Shown one piece after another: positions 8,493 through 15,251 of a stretch of 64,000 bases of DNA (its first letter is position 1; each line of letters begins with the position of its first letter). The DNA comes from Terriglobia bacterium (lineage in GTDB: Bacteria > Acidobacteriota > Terriglobia > Terriglobales > Acidobacteriaceae), in NCBI GenBank assembly GCA_020072815.1, contig JAIQGE010000007.1, positions 1-64,000 of the forward strand, read 5' to 3'. The position numbers and the translations under genes were made by a program. The notes beneath the pieces were generated by a model. The model was not told the DNA's origin. It saw only the letters and a program-made list of their open reading frames with translations, and made no database searches.

Positions 8493-9542
8493 ATGAAGAG
8501 AAGAATAGCTGTCGTCCCCGGCGACGGCATCGGCAAAGAGGTCATTCCCGCGGCCATCAAAGTTGTTGAGGCTTCTGGTGCGGCGGTGGAGTTCACGCAC
8601 TTTGACTGGTCGGCTGACCGGTATCTCAAAGACGGCACCACCATCCCGCCGGACGGCTTTGCCATGCTGGAGCGCGACTTTGACGCCATCTTCGTGGGCG
8701 CGCTGGGCGATCCGCGCGTGCCAACGAACATCCACGCCAAGGAAATCCTGCTGGGCATGCGCTTCAAGATGGACCTGTATGCCAACGTGCGTCCGGTGAA
8801 GGTGCTGGACGAGTCGCTGTGTCCGCTGAAAGGCGTGAAGCCGGAAGAGATTGATTTTGTGGTGGTGCGCGAGAACACCGAAGGCCCGTACGTGGACGCT
8901 GGCGGCGTGCTTAAGCAGGGAACCGCCGACGAGATCGCCACGCAGGAAGATTTCAACACCCGCAAAGGCGTGGAGCGCGTGGTACGCTTCGCGTTTGAAC
9001 TGGCGCGCAAACAGGGCCGCAAGAAAGTGTTGATGTCCGACAAGTCCAACGTTATGACCTACGCCGGCGGGTTGTGGCAGCGGGTGTTCAAACTCGTCGC
9101 CGCCGAGTACGCGGACATTCAGGCGGCGCACATGTACGTGGACGCGCTGTGCATGCACATGGTCCTGAACCCCAAGCAGTTTGACGTAATCGTGACCAAC
9201 AACATGTTCGGCGACATCATCACCGACCTGGCCGCCGCGCTCCAGGGCGGGCTGGGGATGGCCGCCAGCGGAAATATCCATCCGGGAAAGACGTCCATGT
9301 TTGAGCCGGTGCACGGCTCGGCGCCGCCGTTCGCGGGGAAGAACGTGGCCAATCCCATTGGGGCGATCTCCACGGCGGCCATGATGCTGGAACATCTGGG
9401 CTTCGCCAAAGAAGCCGGGCGGATCAATCAGGCGGTGCTCGAAGCCGTGCAGCAGAAGAAGACGACGGCTGACATCGGCGGGAGCCTGGGGACGAAGGAA
9501 GCGGCGGAGTGGATTGCTGCTTCTTTATCCCGAACGCAGTGA
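8493..9542 (+). CDS. leuB: 3-isopropylmalate dehydrogenase-type NAD-dependent decarboxylating dehydrogenase
   Basis: About 349 residues. Family signatures include the N-terminal nucleotide-fold start VVPGDGIGKEVIPAA, the substrate-binding RENTEGPYV segment, the YVDALCMHMV region, VTNNMFGDIITDLAA (metal-binding Asp residues) and the C-terminal EPVHGSAPPFAGKNVANPIG. This is the beta-decarboxylating dehydrogenase family; isopropylmalate dehydrogenase (leucine synthesis) is the most likely member, but tartrate/D-malate or homoisocitrate enzymes share the motifs. The start at ATG 8493 is chosen because GAGCGGAG lies just upstream; TTG at 8478 is the alternative. It is not in an operon with other leu genes here. 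Confidence 0.8.
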   Translation: MKRRIAVVPGDGIGKEVIPAAIKVVEASGAAVEFTHFDWSADRYLKDGTTIPPDGFAMLERDFDAIFVGALGDPRVPTNIHAKEILLGMRFKMDLYANVRPVKVLDESLCPLKGVKPEEIDFVVVRENTEGPYVDAGGVLKQGTADEIATQEDFNTRKGVERVVRFAFELARKQGRKKVLMSDKSNVMTYAGGLWQRVFKLVAAEYADIQAAHMYVDALCMHMVLNPKQFDVIVTNNMFGDIITDLAAALQGGLGMAASGNIHPGKTSMFEPVHGSAPPFAGKNVANPIGAISTAAMMLEHLGFAKEAGRINQAVLEAVQQKKTTADIGGSLGTKEAAEWIAASLSRTQ

Positions 9543-9833
9543 GGGATCCCTATCGGCTTCGTCATTGCCGGCTAATGGCGTCGAACTGAATTGCCAAAAT
9601 CGCCGGAATTGCCAAAATTGCCAGGAGTGAAAAAGCCGCTAACCTCGTTTAGGCCATCGCTTAGGTCATCCAAGGCGTGCTGAGCGGGCCGTTCTTTCAC
9701 CGTTTTGCGCTGGAAGCGCGAAAAAGAAACCATTTGCCATGTTCAAACAACAGACCCCAACTAAAAATTCAGCAGTTCGCTGCAAGAAATTCTCATTTCA
9801 CATTTTATTTTCTGCAATTCCGTACATTGTTGC
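9543..9833. other. Intergenic interval
   Basis: No supported gene. It contains a short-period repeat (GAATTGCCAAAATCGCCG, then GAATTGCCAAAATTGCCAGG, 9588-9626). A 65-codon frame at 9677 lacks a ribosome site and runs into the promoter at 9834-9862, so it is left out. Confidence 0.5.
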
Positions 9834-9862
9834 TTCACAAGCTAACTACGGTTGGCTATACT
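9834..9862 (+). promoter_or_regulatory. Sigma-70 promoter of the Y RNA/Ro60 locus
   Basis: TTCACA (9834-9839) and TATACT (9857-9862) each differ from the consensus -35 and -10 by one base and are separated by exactly 17 bases. Transcription would start near 9869-9870, upstream of the leader frame and the RNA array. No other promoter of this quality is visible before the Ro60 gene. Confidence 0.7.
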
Positions 9863-9887
9863 GTATCTGCGTAGGAGAACGCCCGTC

Positions 9888-9980
9888 ATGAAACACATAA
9901 CGCAAATCTCGTTGCGGAGGCTGACAGAACTAGTTGCTAGTTCTGATAGCCCATGGGCGTTTGGCAATTACCTTAGCTAA
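9888..9980 (+). CDS. Candidate 30-codon leader peptide
   Basis: ATG with AGGAG nine bases upstream, only about 18 bases after the predicted transcription start, followed by 30 codons and TAA. The coding sequence contains a 9-bp perfect stem (CAGAACTAG/CTAGTTCTG around 9926-9946), extended by GGCT/AGCC. The peptide is hydrophilic and not recognised. It could be a leader peptide, or the frame could be incidental to a structured 5' RNA; TTGCGGA just before the stem even resembles the loop of the downstream RNA units. Confidence 0.4.
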   Translation: MKHITQISLRRLTELVASSDSPWAFGNYLS

Positions 9981-10058
9981 CCTCAAGCGCTTCAGTCCTA
10001 AGCAAACCCTGTAACACACCCGCTGTACCGGCACGTGCGCCGGAAGCGAAACCATTTC

Positions 10059-10131
10059 CGCTGGGTGGCGAAGTCTGTGGTTACTTCGACACGTAATCGA
10101 CCAGATGCCATAGGCGTTTGTTCCCCCAGCG
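10059..10131 (+). ncRNA. Y RNA-like unit 1 (short form)
   Basis: Outer stem CGCTGGG (10059-10065) pairs with CCCAGCG (10125-10131). The 5' internal loop is TGGCGAA (10066-10072), the inner stem is GTCTGTGG/CCATAGGC, and the 3' internal loop is GTTTGTTCC. The apex is only 27 bases with no tRNA-like arms. The inner strand plus loop, GGCGAAGTCTGTGGTTA, resembles the Ro60-binding strand of vertebrate Y RNAs (CCGAAGG...GUGGGUUA) from general knowledge. Confidence 0.65.
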
Positions 10132-10239
10132 ATGGGCTCCCAACCGGTTGTTCAACAAGGGCGTCAGGCCCTGATTTTCATTGGCCATTTCGGCGCGAGC
10201 GGACTCGCGCCCCGAGACAAATTGATATCGCCATGGTTC
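10132..10239. other. Structured spacer in the Y RNA array
   Basis: The largest gap between units. It holds a hairpin AGGGC/GCCCT followed by GATTTTC near 10159-10178, which could be a weak terminator or processing site, and a perfect 8-bp stem GGCGCGAG/CTCGCGCC with a CGGA loop at 10192-10211. Confidence 0.45.
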
Positions 10240-10322
10240 GGTCAGTGGCGGAGATTGCGGATACTTCGCTTTCCAATCGAAGGCGGCGCAAGCTGCCATC
10301 CGCAGTCGTGTGTTCCCTGACC
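10240..10322 (+). ncRNA. Y RNA-like unit 2
   Basis: Outer stem GGTCAG/CTGACC (10240-10245 with 10317-10322), 5' loop TGGCGGA, 10-bp inner stem GATTGCGGAT/ATCCGCAGTC, 3' loop GTGTGTTCC. The apex carries a T-arm-like hairpin (CTTCG, loop with TTCCAAT, CGAAG) and a GGCGGC/GCTGCC stem capped by a GCAA tetraloop (acceptor-like). There is no D-arm. Confidence 0.75.
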
Positions 10323-10331
10323 CTGAAACAT

Positions 10332-10460
10332 CGTCAGTGGCGAAGGCAAGAGTTACTTCTACCTCGAAGGTCGCAGGTGCAAATCCTGCCGGGGCGCAAG
10401 CTCCGTAGCTCAGTAGCAGAGCGGCGAGCCCAAAAACTCTTACCGACTTATTCCCTGGCG
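10332..10460 (+). ncRNA. Y RNA-like unit 3 with full tRNA mimic
   Basis: Outer stem CGTCAG/CTGGCG, 5' loop TGGCGAA, inner stem GGCAAGAGT/ACTCTTACC (one mismatch), 3' loop GACTTATTCC, then a T-run at 10465-10469. The apex carries, in order, a T-arm (GCAGG-TGCAAAT-CCTGC, 10373-10389), an acceptor-like stem CGGGGC/GCTCCG closed by GCAA (10390-10405) and a D-arm (GCTC-AGTAGCA-GAGC, 10408-10422). This is a tRNA circularly permuted and opened at the anticodon arm, as known for YrlA-type bacterial Y RNAs. Confidence 0.8.
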
Positions 10461-10468
10461 ACTATTTT

Positions 10469-10558
10469 TGCCGGTGGTGAAGGCTTGGGTTACTTCACTG
10501 TTAATGAAGGCTAAGCTCGCAAGAGCTTTTCCGACCCGAGGCCGATTGTTCCCCGGCA
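10469..10558 (+). ncRNA. Y RNA-like unit 4
   Basis: Outer stem TGCCGG/CCGGCA, 5' loop TGGTGAA, inner stem GGCTTGGGT pairing with ACCCGAGGCC (one bulge), 3' loop GATTGTTCC. The apex has a T-arm-like hairpin (CTTCA-CTGTTAA-TGAAG) and an AAGCTC/GAGCTT stem with a GCAA tetraloop. It begins within the T-run that follows unit 3. Confidence 0.75.
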
Positions 10559-10570
10559 GGTTCAAGGTTG

Positions 10571-10627
10571 TAAGAAAGAGTTTCACCAGGGCGGAACCCA
10601 GGCTGGTTGCAACACCTGAGTTCCTTA
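10571..10627 (+). ncRNA. Possible decayed Y RNA-like unit
   Basis: Between units 4 and 5 the sequence TTTCACCAGGGCGGAA resembles the opening of unit 5 (TTTCACCGGTGGTGGA), and GAGTTCC resembles the 3' loop. CAGG/CCTG and TAAGAA/TTCCTTA can pair, but the inner and outer stems are weak. It is best read as a degenerated copy or a processing spacer. Confidence 0.35.
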
Positions 10628-10639
10628 GCAGCAGTCAAC

Positions 10640-10843
10640 GTTGGAAACAAGTTTCACCGGTGGTGGAGGCAGGAGATACATCGCCTGTCCGTGGACGCGG
10701 GTAACCGCCAACTCATCGCGCGCGCAAATTCGGCGCATGATGGGAGCGCAAGTCCCGCCGGCATCTCGAGTGCTGTAGTTCAATTGAGAACAACGGACCT
10801 AATTCTCCGGTCAAATGTTCCCCGTGAGGAATTTGGTTCCAAC
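10640..10843 (+). ncRNA. Y RNA-like unit 5 (long form)
   Basis: The core has TCACCGG pairing with CCGTGA (one bulge), 5' loop TGGTGGA, inner stem GGCAGGAGA/TCTCCGGTC (one mismatch) and 3' loop AAATGTTCC. Uniquely, it is extended outwards by GTTGGAA/TTCCAAC (10640-10646 with 10837-10843) and further pairs between. The apex, about 127 bases, includes a GGG-A-GC/GTCCC stem around GCAA and a D-arm-like GTAGTTCAATTGAGAAC (10776-10791) very close to a real tRNA D-arm. Confidence 0.7.
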
Positions 10844-10863
10844 GTAAGCTGCTTTACGAAGTA

Positions 10864-10950
10864 TCGTCGGTGGCGAAGGTCCGGGTTACATCGCCTGATA
10901 AACGACCGGCCTAATAGGCTGGAATACCTGGATCGCTGGTTCCCCGGCGA
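10864..10950 (+). ncRNA. Y RNA-like unit 6
   Basis: Outer stem TCGTCGG/CCGGCGA, 5' loop TGGCGAA, 9-bp inner stem GGTCCGGGT/ACCTGGATC, 3' loop GCTGGTTCC, then ATTTTCC. The apex has a weak T-arm-like hairpin and a CCGGCC/GGCTGG stem with a TAATA loop in place of GCAA. It ends 38 bases before the cysteine-rich protein gene. Confidence 0.75.
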
Positions 10951-10988
10951 ATTTTCCGCGGCCTGCGGGCTGCTTAGAAAGTTCGTTT

Positions 10989-11393
10989 ATGGACTTACGA
11001 AAAGTGTATGGTGGTACGCCGGTGGGGCAGGCATCGCAATGCGACACCTGTGTTTACGCGCGCATCATTCGTGGCTACTCAGAGAGTGAGAAAATCACGC
11101 TTTGCGATCGTCTGCTCGAGGTGATCCGCATTCCCTTTCGTGTCCGGGAGTGCACTGACTACGTTGACAAACGGCTGCCTTGCGTTGAAGACCTGGAAGA
11201 TATCGCGTGGCTGTTGAGAAGCAAGAGCGCCGGTAAGAAAGCAGGCTTCGTCGCGGTCAATGAATTGCGGGATTCTCAAGTTGCGGAAGAACAGTCGCAA
11301 GAGCTTCCGGAAGAGATCCCGGAAGTGATACCCGAAGACGTCCCGGAAGAGGTTCCCGAACAGATGCCGGCTGCTACGGCAGCCAGGAAATAA
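10989..11393 (+). CDS. Cysteine-rich small protein between Y RNA array and Ro60
   Basis: A 134-residue protein. The N-terminal domain (residues 1-70) has five cysteines: CDTC at 18/21, then single cysteines near 38, 54 and 64, suggesting a zinc site or an iron-sulfur cluster. The C-terminal third is a run of acidic-proline repeats (EEIPEVIPEDVPEEVPEQ), probably an extended, disordered tail. It sits between the last RNA unit and the Ro60 gene, 53 bases upstream of the latter, with no terminator between, so it is likely co-transcribed and may work with the ribonucleoprotein. Family not recognised; weak ribosome site. Confidence 0.65.
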   Translation: MDLRKVYGGTPVGQASQCDTCVYARIIRGYSESEKITLCDRLLEVIRIPFRVRECTDYVDKRLPCVEDLEDIAWLLRSKSAGKKAGFVAVNELRDSQVAEEQSQELPEEIPEVIPEDVPEEVPEQMPAATAARK

Positions 11394-11446
11394 GCTATCG
11401 CGGGCGGAGGCGCCTGCGGTCCACAAACAAAGAAGAGGAAAACATC

Positions 11447-12787
11447 ATGGCTCGCATGAACACGCTCAATCTCGGCAACCTGCCCTGGTTCAAGGGACAC
11501 CGCACGCATGAAGGCGCGCCGGCGCGGCACATCTCCGCGGAGCAGCAGCTGCGGCGCTCGGTGCTGGCCTGCATGCTGTGGGAAGACCAGTTCTATGAGG
11601 ACGGAGTGGCCATCGCCGGCCGTATCCGCGAGCTGGTGGCCAAGGTGCCGGCGGAAAAGGTTGCCGCGCTGGCGGTGGAAGCCCGCACGCAGATGAAGTT
11701 GCGTCACGCGCCGCTGTTGCTGGTCCGCGAGATGGCGCGTCTGGCGACGCACCGTGCGCTGGTCGCGGAGACGCTGGCCCGCGTCATCCAGCGTGCCGAC
11801 GAACTCAGCGAGTTCGTGGCGCTCTACTGGAGCGAAGGCAAACAGCCGCTTTCGGCGCAGGTGAAGAAGGGGCTGGCCGCGGCGTTCACGCGCTTTGACG
11901 AGTACGCGCTGGGCAAGTACAACCGCGCCGCGCCGGTAAAGCTGCGTGACGTACTGTTCCTGTGTCACGCCAAGCCGGTGGACGCAGCGCAGGCCGCGCT
12001 GTGGAAGCGCCTGGTGGAAGGCGAACTGGCAACGCCGTACACCTGGGAAGTTGCGCTTTCCGGCGGAGCCGACAAGCGCGAAGCCTGGGAGCGCCTGCTC
12101 AGCGAGAACAAGCTGGGCGCGCTGGCCCTGTTGCGCAACCTGCGCAACATGGCGGAAGCCAAGGTCAGCGAGCAGGCCATCCGCGACGGCCTGGCGCGCA
12201 TGAAGACCGAGCGTGTTTTGCCTTTCCGCTTTATCGCTGCAGCGCGTTACGCTCCGCAGTGGGAGGCGGAGATCGAACAGGCGATGTTCCGGGCGTTGGT
12301 TGCGCAGAACAAGGAAGGCCAAGCCAAGCTGCCGGGAAAGACCGTGCTGCTGGTGGACGTCTCCGGCTCCATGGACGCGCCGCTCTCGCGCCGTTCAGAG
12401 ATGCGGCGCAATGACGCGGCCTACGGGCTGGCGGTGTTGCTGCGCGAGATCGCCGAGCAGGTGAGCATCTACACTTTCTCCGATGATCTGGTGCGCGTGC
12501 CGGCACGGCAGGGGTTCGCTCTGCGTGACGCGCTGAACGCCAGCCAGCGTCACAACGGAACGTACCTGGGCAAGGCGCTGCAGGGTCTGGACGAGAAGTA
12601 CGACCGCTTGATCGTGATCACCGACGAGCAATCGCACGATTCCGTCCCCAACCCCAAGGCGCGGGGCTGGATGCTGAACGTGGCCAGTTACCAGAACGGT
12701 GTCGGCTACGGCGCCTGGATGCACGTGGATGGCTGGAGCGATTCGGTCATTGAGTACATCCGCGCGGCCGAGCCGGTGCTGGAGTAA
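11447..12787 (+). CDS. rsr: Ro60/Rsr orthologue (TROVE domain plus vWA domain)
   Basis: A 446-residue protein with a GAAGAGGA ribosome site. Residues about 10-280 form the helical TROVE repeat ring (RRSVLACMLWEDQFYEDG at the start, LGALALLRNLRNMAEAKVS near the end) that holds Y RNAs on its rim and misfolded RNA ends in its central hole. Residues about 297-440 form a von Willebrand A domain with an intact MIDAS: DVSGSM (Asp304, Ser306, Ser308), a Thr in NGTYLGKAL and Asp in ITDEQSHD. It is shorter than the roughly 530-residue Deinococcus and vertebrate proteins. It lies directly downstream of the Y RNA-like array, which strongly supports the identification, and is followed by a strong terminator. 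Confidence 0.9.
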   Translation: MARMNTLNLGNLPWFKGHRTHEGAPARHISAEQQLRRSVLACMLWEDQFYEDGVAIAGRIRELVAKVPAEKVAALAVEARTQMKLRHAPLLLVREMARLATHRALVAETLARVIQRADELSEFVALYWSEGKQPLSAQVKKGLAAAFTRFDEYALGKYNRAAPVKLRDVLFLCHAKPVDAAQAALWKRLVEGELATPYTWEVALSGGADKREAWERLLSENKLGALALLRNLRNMAEAKVSEQAIRDGLARMKTERVLPFRFIAAARYAPQWEAEIEQAMFRALVAQNKEGQAKLPGKTVLLVDVSGSMDAPLSRRSEMRRNDAAYGLAVLLREIAEQVSIYTFSDDLVRVPARQGFALRDALNASQRHNGTYLGKALQGLDEKYDRLIVITDEQSHDSVPNPKARGWMLNVASYQNGVGYGAWMHVDGWSDSVIEYIRAAEPVLE

Positions 12788-12793
12788 AACGTT

Positions 12794-12844
12794 GCCGCTG
12801 ATCGTTTGTTCGAAAGTTCGTTCGACGATCAGCGGCATTTTTTT
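12794..12844 (+). terminator. Rho-independent terminator after Ro60
   Basis: GCCGCTGATCGT (12794-12805) pairs perfectly with ACGATCAGCGGC (12825-12836), followed by a run of seven T (12838-12844). It closes the promoter-array-Ro60 transcription unit. Confidence 0.9.
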
Positions 12845-12850
12845 AGCTCT

Positions 12851-12939
12851 TGTGCCGCACCTACGGCGCTCGCATCGTTCTTCCTGCCTTCCCAGGCCTG
12901 CCGGCCTGGGCTAACTCATTTCGCGCCTACGGCGCTGGG
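12851..12939 (+). repeat. REP-like palindromic repeat
   Basis: Contains GTGCCGCACCTACGGCGCTC, the palindrome CCCAGGCCTGCCGGCCTGGG and the conserved tail CTAACTCATTTCGCGCCTACGGCGCTGG. The same units occur at 14846, 29706, 29920 (inverted), 30451 and 31057, around the RAYT gene. The rest of the interval up to 13231 holds no supported gene. Confidence 0.8.
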
Positions 12940-13231
12940 CCGTCGCCTGGTTCGCAGCACGTAACTCCCCAAGTTGTTGGCTTTTCCGTTGCAAACCCGC
13001 ACAGCGAGGGCGCCTCCAACGCCGTGACGCGAAAACGTGTGCCGGGGACCGCGGGCTGTGCCACGCGAGCGAAGGGGCAGTACGAGTTGATCCGCTACCA
13101 AACAAAGCTATCGAAACAAAGCACCGCGGCGCAGAGCGTACAATATCTTGCAGCGCTGATTTGGATGCCCATGGTCCGCTGAAAATGGGATGGCCAATCG
13201 CAAGGAGAGCAAGTTCCCGCTGATCTATTCA

Positions 13232-14773
13232 ATGAAAAAATCTTTCTTTTCTTTCCTCGTTGTTTTCTGCCTTTTAACCACTCTTACTTGGGCGCAGAGC
13301 CCGCAGCCGTCTTCTTCTCAGCAACCGTCTTCGCCGTCGCAACCCGCGCCCCAGCAAACGCCCGCGCCGTCGGCCACCAGTCCGCAGGCAGCGTCCCCGC
13401 AAGCTTCGCCACAAAAGCCGCAAGTCCCGCCAGCGCACGTGGATACGGAAGACACGGAGGAGATGGAGGGCAACCACAAGCTCACTCCGGACGAAGCCAA
13501 AGAACTGCTGGCAACCGTGGACGAAGTGCTGCACTTTGTCAGCAAAGACACGCTGCTGCCCATCAAGCACGAGGTGAAGAAGGCCATCATCAGTCGGGAG
13601 CAGGTGGAAAAGTACATCAGCGAAAAATTCAAGACGGACGTGGACCGCATCCGCTTTGAGCGCTCCGAACTGGTGCTGAAGAAGTTTGGCTTGCTGCCGC
13701 GCAATTTCAACCTGCACGACTTCATGATCAAGCTGCTGGCCGAGCAGGTGGCCGGGTTTTACGACGAAAAAACCAAGACCATGAACCTGCTGGACTGGAT
13801 TTCTCCCATCATGCAGAAGCCGGTGATGGCGCATGAGCTCACCCACGCCCTGCAGGACCAGAGCTATGACCTGCTCAAGATGAGCAAGCATGATGAAGAG
13901 ATTGAGAAGCGCAGCCTGCAGGACCTGAAAGCGGCCATTGACAACGATGAGCAGTCCACCTGCCGCAGCGCGGTGATGGAAGGCCAGGGCATGATCGTGC
14001 TGCTGGATTACATGCTGTCCCAGGTGGGCAAGAGCGTGGAAGATTCCCCGCAGTTCGTGGACATGATGCAAAGCTCCATGGACAAAAGCGGAGACGGCAA
14101 GAGCCCGCTGTTTGACAGCGCGCCCCTGCTGCTGCGCGAAGAACTGATCTTTCCTTATCGCCAGGGGACGAATTTCATCAAAGAGTTGCTGATGGCGGGC
14201 GGCAAGAAGCTGGCTTACACCGGCGTGCTGGACCGCATGCCGCAGACGACGCATGAAATCCTGCAGCCCAAGGAATATCTCGCCGGACATCACATTCCGC
14301 CGCTCTATCTGCCCGATTTCAGCTTCCTGAAAAAAGACTACGAGCCCTTCGACGTGGGCGCGGTCGGCGAATTTGATGTGACGATTCTGCTCAAGGTCTA
14401 TTCCGAAGATGCCGTGGCCAAGCGGCTCAGCCAGGACTGGCGCGGCGGCTCCTACTACGCTGCCGGTCGCAAAGGCGCCAAGCCGGGCGACACCAACTCT
14501 TCTTCCCACGTGGGCCTGTACTACGCGTCCAAGTGGGCGACGGAGGCCTCGGCGCAGGAGTTCGCCAGGATTTATCTCTCAGCCCTGCCGCAGCGCTATA
14601 GCGGCCTGCAACATCTGGCCGATGATCCAGCAAAACCTGGGTTGAAACGCTACACCAGCGCTGACGGCCCTATCTTTGTTCAGCAGACCGGCGCAATGGT
14701 GGTGGCGGTGGAAAGCTTTGACGCCGCGTATGCCGACAAGCTGATCCAGGCGGGGTTGAAGCAGGCGCAGTAG
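13232..14773 (+). CDS. Secreted zinc-metalloprotease-like protein
   Basis: About 513 residues from the ATG that begins a clean signal peptide (MKKSFFSFLVVFCLLTTLTW-AQ); an ATG at 13190 would add 14 residues and cannot be excluded. Residues 20-80 are a Pro/Gln/Ser-rich linker. The catalytic motif is HELTHALQDQ (His201, Glu202, His205), a gluzincin-type HExxH; MEGQGMIVLLDY downstream may supply the third ligand. The C-terminal third (VGLYYASKWATEASAQEFAR) is a conserved non-catalytic domain. It should act in the periplasm or outside; the substrate is unknown. No operon partner. Confidence 0.75.
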   Translation: MKKSFFSFLVVFCLLTTLTWAQSPQPSSSQQPSSPSQPAPQQTPAPSATSPQAASPQASPQKPQVPPAHVDTEDTEEMEGNHKLTPDEAKELLATVDEVLHFVSKDTLLPIKHEVKKAIISREQVEKYISEKFKTDVDRIRFERSELVLKKFGLLPRNFNLHDFMIKLLAEQVAGFYDEKTKTMNLLDWISPIMQKPVMAHELTHALQDQSYDLLKMSKHDEEIEKRSLQDLKAAIDNDEQSTCRSAVMEGQGMIVLLDYMLSQVGKSVEDSPQFVDMMQSSMDKSGDGKSPLFDSAPLLLREELIFPYRQGTNFIKELLMAGGKKLAYTGVLDRMPQTTHEILQPKEYLAGHHIPPLYLPDFSFLKKDYEPFDVGAVGEFDVTILLKVYSEDAVAKRLSQDWRGGSYYAAGRKGAKPGDTNSSSHVGLYYASKWATEASAQEFARIYLSALPQRYSGLQHLADDPAKPGLKRYTSADGPIFVQQTGAMVVAVESFDAAYADKLIQAGLKQAQ

Positions 14774-14845
14774 GGCGAAACACACGGCACGAAATAAGCC
14801 AGTCAACGATTGGATGATCTGGCTCTTCGAAATAAAGAATGTGGA

Positions 14846-15175
14846 GTGTCGCCCCTACGGGGCTTGAATCGTTTTTCCCGCCTTCCTCAGGCCTGCCGGC
14901 CTGGGCTAACTCATTTCGCGCCTACGGCGCTGGGCACAGGATGGCCTGTGCGGATTTGTCGTGTCGTAGACGAACGGTATTGGAGCTAGATCATTTCGCG
15001 CCTACGGCGCTGGGCACACGATGGCTCTGCGCGGACTTGTCCTTTCGTAGACGAACGGTATTGGAGCTAAATCATTTCGCGCCTACGGCGCTGGGCACAT
15101 GGCCTGTGCGGATTTGTCGTGTCGTAGGCGAACAGCATTGGAGCTAGATCATTTGGCGCCTGCGGCGCTTCGTTC
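14846..15175 (+). repeat. REP element with four-copy about 80-bp tandem repeat
   Basis: A REP-type palindrome (CAGGCCTGCCGGCCTG) leads into four copies of TCATTTCGCGCCTACGGCGC beginning at 14911, 14991, 15072 and 15149 (periods 80, 81 and 77). Each of the first three is followed by a spacer of the type GG-x-TTGTC-x-TGTCGTAGACGAACGGTATTGGAGC. It fills the interval between the metalloprotease gene and mtnP. Confidence 0.85.
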
Positions 15176-15251
15176 AAAATGACATCGTCGCGTCTTATCT
15201 GCGCCCTTCGCTATAATCACGAGTTTGAATATTGCTTGAGGAGAAGACTGT

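Noticed and set aside
9677-9874. 65-codon frame upstream of the array
   Set aside because: No ribosome site, low-complexity Phe/Leu/His content, and it overlaps the predicted promoter.
10373-10422. Ordinary tRNA gene
   Set aside because: T-arm comes before the acceptor strands and D-arm, and there is no anticodon arm; it is a tRNA mimic, not a tRNA.
10059-10950. Integron attC array or CRISPR
   Set aside because: Units are not near-identical repeats with spacers; the stems vary while loops are constant, no integrase or cas genes are nearby, and a Ro60 gene follows.
10035-11089. Open frames of 159 and 160 codons across the RNA array
   Set aside because: They run through the paired stems of the RNA units, have no ribosome sites and show no protein-like composition; they are by-products of a GC-rich stop-poor region.
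11276-12322. 348-codon minus-strand frame opposite Ro60
   Set aside because: Composition (Arg/His/Gln/Leu-rich) is that of an antisense shadow; the plus strand encodes a complete Ro60.
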